Source of the DNA: Pictodentalium vernedei
Taxonomy: Eukaryota; Mollusca; Scaphopoda; Dentaliida; Dentaliidae
Assembly (NCBI GenBank): GCA_031216915.1
Contig: CM062295.1
Coordinates: 177,954,927-178,018,926, forward strand
Direction: 5' to 3'
Length of the DNA: 64,000 nucleotides
Shown: positions 56,469 through 64,000 of the stretch, piece after piece
Numbering within the stretch: the first letter of the stretch is position 1
Layout: every line of letters begins with the position of its first letter
Notes under the pieces: generated by a model
Databases searched by the model: none
Told to the model about the DNA's origin: nothing
Seen by the model: the letters and a program-made list of their open reading frames with translations, nothing else
Made by a program: the position numbers and the translations under genes

Positions 56469-57131
56469 ATGAGAACCAGAAGTAAATTGTATCTGACGTT
56501 AGATGACGACGAGGATGAGAAGCCGAACGGCGTTTTGCCGACGGCACCGTCGCTAGAAGAAAAAGAAAGAGGAGAGAGGTATCGCATCGATCAAATCAAT
56601 AGAATCCAAGCGTATTTAACTCAAGAGAGAGATTCTCACCGTTCTCTCAAGAAGAAGTATTCGCATTTCATGAAATTCGTCAACGCGATCGACACGACAC
56701 TCATCACGATTTCCATGGGTTTACACGTGGCCGGCATCGGATTGTTGTCGACCGCGATCGGCATTCCAATCGTGTTGACCATAGAAGGAGTGGCTCTCGC
56801 CGCCGGATTGTTTAGCACGCTCGGAAACTTTTTGAGTAGGAAATTATATCTGAAGGCGAGGAAACACGACAAGATTTGCATCTTGGCTGACTCCAAGATC
56901 GACACGATATCCGAAATGATCTCGATGGCATTGAAAGATGGTAGGATATCGGACGGAGAATACTTCACGATATTGGGTGAGAAAACGAAATACGAAGCCA
57001 TGAAAGAAGCCGTAAGAATCAAGACTCGTCAGATCATCAAAGAAGAGATGAAGGATTCTCTCGTGGAAAAGGGGAGGAAAGAGGCTAGGGAGGAATTCAG
57101 TAAGATGATAGAACTCAAGAGCAGTGATTGA
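56469..57131 (+). CDS. hydrophobic (membrane-active?) protein of the Polinton-like element
   Basis: A 220-aa open frame. An acidic, charged N-terminus (residues 1-75) with coiled-coil character is followed by a glycine/alanine-rich hydrophobic stretch (about residues 75-120: VAGIGLLSTAIGIPIVLTIE and on), then a charged helical tail rich in Lys/Glu. The single hydrophobic hairpin suggests membrane insertion or a minor virion protein, by inference. It is preceded by a TATA-like motif about 69-85 nt upstream and looks whole. Confidence 0.65.
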   Translation: MRTRSKLYLTLDDDEDEKPNGVLPTAPSLEEKERGERYRIDQINRIQAYLTQERDSHRSLKKKYSHFMKFVNAIDTTLITISMGLHVAGIGLLSTAIGIPIVLTIEGVALAAGLFSTLGNFLSRKLYLKARKHDKICILADSKIDTISEMISMALKDGRISDGEYFTILGEKTKYEAMKEAVRIKTRQIIKEEMKDSLVEKGRKEAREEFSKMIELKSSD

Positions 57132-57227
57132 AAAAAAATATATATATAATAAGAACAGAATTTTAAAAAAAAAATATTAAATTTATATATAAAATAAAAA
57201 CGAAATTAATTTAAATAACTCTTAAAA

Positions 57228-58560
57228 ATGTATTGCGTAAAGTGTAAGAGAGTTACCGAGACGAGTAATTCTCGAGAAGTACGAACTAAAAACGACAGAC
57301 AGATGCTTCACGGAATTTGCGACATGTGTGGTTCTATCAAGACCCGATTCATCAAAAAAAAGAATGTGAGCAAAGGTAAAGGCATCGTGAATAAAATGAT
57401 CAATAATCTACCTTTCAAAATGCAGCTGCCTGGTCACAGTTTCACGGGACCCGGAACAAAATTGAACAAGAGACTCAACGCCGATCTGACTCCTAAATCT
57501 TGGAGCAAACCTGTGAATAGGGTGGACGGGGCTGCGTATGATCACGATCTGTGCTACGCCAGACACCCTGACACCAAGACTCGCAACGACATCTGCGATA
57601 AAAACATGTTGGGGAAATTGAGAGGCATATCGAATCCGACCAGGAGAGAGAAGACAGAACGTTCGCTGGTCGGCAATCTGATCGGTGCGAAACGTCGATT
57701 CGCATGGGGCATTCAAAAAAAAAGTGCATCTGAAAAGAAGAAACGATTATTGCCGAGCGAATTGGCCGAGGAGTTACACAAACCCATCGTGCTTAAATTT
57801 CGAAAGAGAAGAGTGTTCGTGAAGGGTTTGGATGATATTTGGTCTGCCGACTTGGTCGACATGAGATCGTTTTCGAGGTGGAACGAGGGTGTCAAATATC
57901 TATTGATGGTCATCGACGTGTTTTCCAAATACGGTTGGATCAGAGCTTTGAAGAATAAATCGCGACCTTGCGTCACCGAGGCTGTGAAGAGCGTGTTCGA
58001 CTCGTCTTCTCGAAAACCGAGTAAATTGTGGGTGGATAAGGGAAAGGAATTCTTCAACAAGCACGTTCATCGATTGGTCGACCTCTACTCGATCGAAAAT
58101 GAAGAGAAAGCTAACGTGGTGGAAAGTTGGAATCGAACGATGAAGGAAAAGATGCACAGATACTTCACGGCGAATTTGACCAAGAAATACATATACTCTC
58201 TGAACGGTCTGGTCAAAAATTACAACAACACACGCTACAGATCGATCAAGATGACTCCCGTGGAAGCTAGCGATCCTCGAAATGAAAAACGGGTCTATGC
58301 GAATCTATATCCTGAAAGATCTAAGATTAGGAAAAAGTCCGAAATTTGCAGTCAGTGATCGAGTGAGAATCTACGCTTATAAGAAGCACTTTGAAAAGGG
58401 TTATACTCCTCGATGGACCTTGGAAATCTTCGTGATAATCAAAATATTTCACACCGATCCGGTGACTTACGAAATCAAAGCTTTGGTTTGGATGGAGAAG
58501 AGATCATCGGAAAGTTTTACGAACAACAATTACAGAAGACAAAGTTTTGATAAAGAAAAC
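57228..58560 (+). pseudogene. zinc ribbon + parvovirus-type phospholipase A2 + integrase gene of the Polinton-like element (broken)
   Basis: The order of parts is: an N-terminal zinc ribbon (CVKC ... CDMC, residues 3-38); a phospholipase A2 domain of the parvovirus VP1 type (LPGHSFTGPGT calcium loop, then DGAAYDHDLCY with the catalytic His-Asp, about residues 65-125); and an integrase core of the D,D35E type (SADLVDM, LWVDKGKEF, NVVESWNRTMKEK, about residues 205-345), followed by a C-terminal region. In related elements I recall the phospholipase and integrase as separate genes, whereas here they share one frame. Broken, about one break. Roles would be membrane breach at entry and insertion into the host genome. 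Confidence 0.75.
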
Positions 58561-58608
58561 AAATTTCTTTTATTTACTCTCTTTAACATTTTCTTGTTTA
58601 CACACACA

Positions 58609-58629
58609 TATATATATAGGAGAGAAAAA
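58609..58629 (+). promoter_or_regulatory. second copy of the TATA-type promoter motif
   Basis: 'tatatatataggagagaaaa' lies about 85-95 nt upstream of the capsid-like gene. It is nearly identical to 55899-55918, while the surrounding sequence is unrelated. Confidence 0.55.
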
Positions 58630-58713
58630 TAATAATAAAAAAATAATTAAAACTATTTTTAGATAAAAAAAGCAAGCTAATTAATAAACAAAAAAAACAA
58701 AAATCCTTTAAAA

Positions 58714-59988
58714 ATGACAAATATACTAGATATAGCACAAAGCATAGTGAAAGATGAAAGTATTCAAGAATATGAGGTTCATGAATACGAACCGGTAACC
58801 GGAACGGGTTTGAACAATGCGGGAGAGATAAGAATCAATGTTGAAACTCAAGATCTATTTGTCCATACTAGCGAGAGTTACGTAGTGGTGCAGGGACGTC
58901 TCACCAAGGAAGATGGGAGCGACTACGCCGACGACGAAACGGTTACTCTAGCCAATAATGGCATTATGCATCTATTCAGTAATATAAAATACATGCTATC
59001 CAGACAAGAGATAGAATCTGTGTTTCAGCCCGGTCAGGCCACCACGATGTTCGGACTCTTGACGTATCCTGATGATTTTTCGAAATCCAGAGGACTTAAT
59101 CAGTTGTGGGTGAAAGACACCGTAGGCCCTGCTAGCACCGGCGCCACCACGATATTCGACTACGTCGTCAAGACGTCCAGACCTAAAAGAACGTTTTTGT
59201 TCAGGATACCTTTGAAACACATCTTCAGATTTGCGGACAATTACAACAAGATCATGTACAGATTCAAACACAATCTGACGTTGATTTGAAAAGGAAATGA
59301 TGATGCAATAGTGAGACTCACTGCGACCGATGCGGGTAAGATAACTCTACACAAGATATCGTGGTTCGTTCCGCACGTGGAGCCTTTGATCATGGAAAAA
59401 GCATGTCTCTACAAGATCATAGAATCCAAGAGTAAATTACCCATGGGATTTAGAATGAGACAGTGCGACACGGCTAGCATTCCTCTCTCCACGAATCACT
59501 TCAATTGGAGATTGACAGTGAAATCTGCTTCCAAGAGACCGCGTTTCATCGTGGTTGCATTTCAGACAAATAGGGACAGGTCTCAGGAAAAGAATGCATC
59601 GCTGTTCGATCACTGCCATTTGAGAAAGATGCAAGTGTTTCTGAATGCCACGAGATATCCAGCAATCGATTACAACCTTTCGTTCGACAAGAACGATTTC
59701 TGCAGACTGTACGGCGACGCCGCTGATTTTAGAAAGAAGTTTCACAGTCTAGACGAATTGATGAGCAACCCTAACATATCTCCCGGCGAATACAAGTCGA
59801 TGTATCCCATGTTCGTATTCGACGTCAGTAAACAGAGTGAACGACTCAAGAGTAGCGTCTTAGATATTCAGATCAAGATGCAATTCGATAGGAACGTGCT
59901 GAGAAAAACCGAAGCCTTCACCCTGGTCCTGTTGGACAAAGAATTACAATTCGAATCGGATGGAAATAAGATGTCGATCATTCGATGA
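58714..59988 (+). pseudogene. capsid-like protein gene of the Polinton-like element (broken)
   Basis: Beta-rich sequence with motifs such as INVETQDLFVHTSESYVVVQ, LTNNG-type 'ANNGIMHLFSNIKY', GQATTMFGLLTYPDDFSK and GLNQLWVKD. From memory these recur in a protein that travels with this gene set in cnidarian and mollusc elements. Position, total size (about 420 codons) and beta-rich character fit a major capsid protein of the double jelly-roll kind, but the fold assignment is inference. Broken, about one break. Confidence 0.6.
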
Positions 59989-60024
59989 GAGACATGTGTG
60001 AAAAAGAATAAAAACAAAAATAAA

Positions 60025-60140
60025 AAAAAAGTAATGAGTAATTATTGAAAAAACAAAAAAAAACAAAAAAAAAATAAAGTAATGAGATCTAGAGATATTG
60101 AACATCTTTTTAAATCTCATTACTTTTTTTTTGTTTTTAA
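60025..60140. terminator. hairpin between the convergent gene blocks
   Basis: 'aaaaaataaagtaatgagat' pairs with 'atctcattacttttttttt' around a loop of about 26 bases, exactly where the rightward and leftward genes meet. AATAAA lies in the rising arm (about 60072). It could act as a two-way end signal for transcripts, by inference. Confidence 0.5.
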
Positions 60141-60189
60141 TAATCACACATTATATTTTTTTTAATTCATTATTTTCCACGCGTTCACT

Positions 60190-61540
60190 GTTTGTTCAAA
60201 GGAACTAGTTCGATCAGTAGACTCACCACGGAAGTGGCGGCTTTGGGATTATTGGTTTTCATAACGAAATTAATCCTGTCTCAGGCTTTCACTTTGAGAG
60301 GCGTGCTGAACGTGCTAACATTCGCGTGTTGATTCTCAGTCTTTTCGATGCTGTATCTCTTATCACTCTCTACTCCATTCACCATGAGATTGACGACCGC
60401 TCTGTTATTCAAATCCGAGGAAGCCAGACTCATTCAAAGGATTTCACCTCCCAACGGCATGGGATATCCCACCTGACCATGTTTCGATCCGCTACCTCCA
60501 TTTCCGAAAGACCACTCAGCTTTTCCCTCATCTAAGGTGCTGGCCTCCTCGGCCCACACGGTGATCAATTGTCTAGCATATTTGACTTTCTCCACCACCA
60601 AAAGCAGGGTGCAGGCATCCGTCATGTTCACGGGATCCGGTAGATTCGTGAGCGTGTGTCCACCCATGTCTAGTTTACCGTCCATGATGTCGCCCTTTCT
60701 CCAGACCGAGTTGTCATCCACGTACTTCCTGCTGACTGCGCTGGAATCGAATTCGGGATCGTGACTGTGTCCGAATAAATTCTCACCGTTCATGTCGATA
60801 CCACCCTCCATGGTTCCGCCAGATTGTTTGTTCAGGTAGAGATTGTCCACTTGCGAGTCTAGGTATTCTTGTGATCGTATCATGGCAGAATCTACATAGC
60901 CCTTGTTGACCGCGGTTGAGTCTGCATCCGTGTCGTCGACCTTCGACAGATTCAATATCCTGTTGAATCCCGCATTCAGATCTGATTTCATTTCTCGTCT
61001 GTCAGACTTTCTCTGTTCCAGATCTACGTAGTGTTTGGTCGCCACGTCCTTGGGATTTGTGGGAGTGGCCACGTTCGTTATCTTGTTAGAATTGGCATTC
61101 AATGCCGAGTGCATCATTTTCTGAACGTATCTATTTCTCAGGTGTTCGCTGAATCTCGCGAGAGAGTCGTCCGCGTATTACTTGGTCGCGGCATCCGTGG
61201 GATCTATGGGATTTGCGACGTTCACCAAACGTTTAGATTTAAGATTGAGATCGTCGGTCATGGTTTTATCCCCGTAATTATCTAGCATGATTCGTTCGAA
61301 ATTGGCGTTCCCCCTGTCGACGTATTTTTTAGTCGCAGCATCTGCGAGATCTATCGGCTCGGGAAGATTGTAGAGCTTCTTATCGTTCATGTTCAAAGGT
61401 TCCTCTCGAGGTTTGTATCTCCGAACGTAATGTTCATCCAAGTTGGTAACATCGTACCCACCGTCGACTTCGAGCATCTTCCTCTTCTTTCTTAGGTTGA
61501 CTTTTTTGTCGTCACTTCTACCAAATTTATCGACTGGCAT
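60190..61540 (-). pseudogene. fibre-like protein gene of the Polinton-like element (broken)
   Basis: The shaft is made of repeated units of the form 'L-x-M-x4-L-x-N-L-P-x-P-x5-D-A-x-T-K-x-Y-V-D' (for example NLPEPIDLADAATKKYVD and KITNVATPTNPKDVATKHYVD). Such units are typical of trimeric phage tail fibres and receptor-binding shafts. A basic N-terminus lies before the shaft, and a distinct C-terminal region follows it. It probably served attachment to host cells. Broken, about two or three breaks. Confidence 0.65.
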
Positions 61541-61695
61541 GTTGTTTTGAGATTTTTTGTTTTTTTTTTAAAAATATATTTCAAAACGCAGTTTATTAAA
61601 AAATGAATTATTTTATTTTTATTTTTCGTTTTTATTCGATTAAAATTTTTTAAAATAATTTTTTTATCTTTATATACTATAAAAAAAATCTCTCT

Positions 61696-62117
61696 CTAAT
61701 GTAAATCATTTAGAATGTCTTGAAACCGATCTCCTTCAGACCATCTCTTGAGAACGTAGAGACACAGGTGACCGCAAAACACTTGATCTGGTGATTGCAC
61801 TCGTTCCGTGTTGTAACGAACCATCGATTTGTTGAAATAGTTCTTTATTTCTTTCGGCAGGGAGATTCCGTAGCTGTCGAAATAATAATTCTTCTTCCCA
61901 TTCTTGAACCACACCACCCTTCACCCGATAAATCGTCTGGATTTAAAATTCCACATTCCGATTGTCGAGGTCTTCTCTTCGGCAAGGCATCTCTGGAAAA
62001 CACGCCTAGAAAATCTTTGATTTTCAAATTCTTTGCTGCATTCGACAGATCGATGTTGGATAGGGGTTCGTTAGGTAAGATGACACCTTCTATGGATATC
62101 TCTATTTTCTTATTCAT
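61696..62117 (-). pseudogene. adenain-like cysteine protease gene of the Polinton-like element (broken)
   Basis: Its N-terminal part has the LSNAAKNLKIKDFLGVFSRD and ECGILN motifs seen in Polinton and adenovirus-type proteases. Its C-terminal part has YYFDSYG and the cysteine motif QVFCGHLCLYVL. This class matures capsid proteins. The gene is broken, about one break. It lies between the fibre-like and polymerase genes, as part of the leftward block. Confidence 0.7.
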
Positions 62118-62171
62118 AAATGCGTATATATTTTTTATTTATTTATTTTATTATAATTCACTAAAATGACG

Positions 62172-64000
62172 TTATTTTTTTTTTTTTTTTTTTTTTAAAC
62201 TAACTCTCTCGATGTCTCTATCGATTTCCATAATCTCGAATCCGTCTAATTCCTCTTGATTTTCTGGAATCCTATCATCCTTACTCATATCTGGAATCCT
62301 ATCATCCTTACTCATATCTGGAATCCTATCATCCACATTCATATCGTCTCTAATTAGATCCACAATCCAATGTCCGCGTGCCAAAGTGCTTATTTTATAA
62401 TCTAACATGAATCTCTTATTGTCGTCGGCCGTCAGTGAAATCTTGTTGACTATTTCGGTATACAAGTCGTGATTTTCACTTCGAATATATTTCATAGTCT
62501 TATACACCGGACCACTTCCTAACAGACAATCTTTATACTCTTGGAAAGAGATGTTTTTCTTCACCATGCACGCTTTAACCCCTTTGCACTTTGATCTCTT
62601 CATCTTCTAGATGATAAGCATACAGTTTGGGTCTCAAGCCCACAAATTCGACAATTTGTTTACCGCCGCTCTCGTCCTTAAATTTACCCGACACCTTCTT
62701 GTTGTCGTAATAATATAATTGCTCGTGTTGAACCATGCGGCCACGTCCGGAGATATATCTCAGTAGATGTCTTTCGTCTCTATCTCGTAAACTAAACTGT
62801 CCGTGTCGGTGAACAGTAGTTTGGCTTTATCACCAAATTTTCGTTTGACGTAATCGTAGTGAAACTCGTACATCAATCGCTTGCTGATATCTAAGATGAT
62901 CGGTCTGAGATAATACGGTTTGTCGAACTTCAGGTGCGTCTTTTCAATGTGAACGGCCACTAGATTTTCGTCGAATATGGTTCGGTGTTTGTAATTGGGT
63001 TTTGCCAGTAATTTTTTAGCTCTTTTCTCAGACGTGACGAGTCGAACGTCCGTTCTCTTCCTGATGTTTTCCATCGATTTACCGTACACGCAGTTGTTCA
63101 TGAGTTTGAAGAAATCTTTTTCGAAATCATTCTCGGTTCGAATTCTGAGATTCGTGTTGAGATCGATGTATTTTTTCATCCAAGGCTCTTCGTCGAATCG
63201 AATGATGCGATGTATGTTGACTAATTTCATCCCGTAATCGATGTATTGTTTCAAATTCTCACTGTAGACGACATAGTTACATTTGTTAAAGAAATTGGGA
63301 ATGAGTTTTTCCGCGTCTCCTTCGTTCGGTTCCATTCGTTCAGGAGCCAGCGGATAATCATTGTGTAGATCGTGTAATTCTTCCGGATAGTTCAAATCGA
63401 CTTCTAAAATGCAAGGATAGTCTCTCCATTTTTGCATCTCTTCCGGTTCCGTCACCCATTCGAAATTTCCAATCGATAAAGGATGACTCATAGCCCAACC
63501 GTACAGATCATTAGCGTCCCAATATTGTATGTATTTATTCGACCGTTTCGAATCGAAACCTTCTTTCATGTAGGGATTGTTAGCTTCAGAATATCTGTGG
63601 GAGATCATCGAGACGCCACCTCTCGCAGCCCTTTCGCACATGAGCAACATGTTCATGTCGGATAATAATTCCAATTGGACTTCGGTGGTCTTCAACAGGG
63701 TGTCCCACGCCAGACCGGGTGCGGTGAAATACCAAGCGGGATCCAGATCATAATTTCGACAACAGATGTCTCAAAAATTTTCGAACACGTCTGCCAAGAG
63801 CAGAACGTCGGTCTTCAGATAGAGATCGTGATAATCTCTCATGGTTTTCATATCGAATGATTTCCACACGTTTTTGGCGTGTTCGTAATTCTCGTCGGAA
63901 ATGTCGGATTCATATAATTTCGAATAAAAATCTTCTTTTGAAGGTAGTGCGGTGTCTTCGAATCTCTTTAGATCGTTCATGTAATCGTAAGGATAGACTC
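62172..64000 (-). pseudogene. protein-primed DNA polymerase B gene of the Polinton-like element (broken, runs off the window)
   Basis: Polymerase motif A-like DANDLYGWAM, motif B-like NNCVYGKSMEN and motif C TDTDSLVYE are all present, together with the C-terminal region KCKGVKACMVKKNISFQEY typical of this group. The 5' part is beyond 64000. The C-terminus ends with a short tandem repeat of DDRIPDMSK. It would replicate the element using a protein primer. Broken, about two or three breaks within the window. Confidence 0.85.
62255..62340. repeat. 27-bp tandem repeat at the polymerase C-terminus
   Basis: 'ctggaatcctatcatcctta' and the following bases recur three times with a 27-bp period, in frame, giving three nine-residue DDRIPDMSK-type repeats. 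This is a local duplication within the virus-like element. Confidence 0.85.

Larger units (their letters stand above)
55376..64000. mobile_element. Polinton-like (Maverick/adintovirus-type) element, left part; broken (fossil)
   Basis: The gene set is a protein-primed DNA polymerase B, a retrovirus-type integrase, an adenain-like cysteine protease, a capsid-like protein and a fibre-like protein, together with small proteins. This identifies a Polinton-like, virus-like DNA element. Rightward and leftward genes converge near 60.1 kb. The right end, and any packaging ATPase, lie beyond the window. It is broken, with roughly six or more breaks in total, but long stretches remain open, so it is probably of moderate to young age. 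The left end lies somewhere in the repeat-rich segment near 55.4-55.9 kb. Confidence 0.85.

Overview
The window looks like a repeat-choked stretch of an invertebrate nuclear genome, most likely a mollusc or another marine spiralian. The reasons are AT-rich DNA, a spliced gene with a very long intron, many TA-, TTAA- and 8-bp-target DNA transposons, repeats that begin and end with 'agctcacctgag'-type hairpins and have tandem cores (the architecture described for bivalve 'pearl' elements), a Ty3/gypsy element, a LINE, a SINE with a 5S rRNA-like head, and a Polinton-like element. The species call is inference. I see no bacterial features, rRNA genes or confident tRNA genes.

Layout. 1-4.1 kb is a hairpin-ended repeat whose core is a decayed tandem array of about 166 bp. 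A probable host exon (4486-4621) and a probable last exon (17526-17589) on the + strand fit each other in splice phase. They would end a host gene whose intron of about 12.9 kb is filled with transposons nested in one another: pogo/Tigger-like TA elements holding TTAA elements, hAT elements, a Tc1-like element and the SINE. 17.6-34 kb is downstream repeat DNA: more non-autonomous elements, three or more tandem-core elements, and a Tc1-like transposase relic at 25.4-26.6 kb. 34-41 kb is GC-richer and full of tandem arrays (about 340 bp and 166 bp), inverted minisatellite arms, foldbacks and microsatellites. 43-48.2 kb (- strand) is a badly broken Ty3/gypsy element with a 5'-truncated LINE nested in it and a SINE beside it. 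51-52.7 kb (- strand) holds coding-like remnants I cannot name.

55.4 kb to the window end is a Polinton-like (Maverick/adintovirus-type) element cut off by the window edge. Rightward genes (small Cys/His protein, hydrophobic protein, zinc-ribbon + parvovirus-type phospholipase A2 + integrase, capsid-like protein) converge on leftward genes (fibre-like protein, adenain-like protease, protein-primed DNA polymerase B). They would have served integration, replication, maturation, capsid building and entry. Several genes are broken, with roughly six or more breaks in all.

Two themes stand out. (1) Non-autonomous elements of at least three superfamilies (TTAA, TA and 8-bp targets) nearly all carry one long, almost perfect hairpin in their middle, better preserved than their ends. 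(2) Several unrelated hairpin-ended elements have internal tandem cores of 140-180 bp, close to the DNA length held by one nucleosome.
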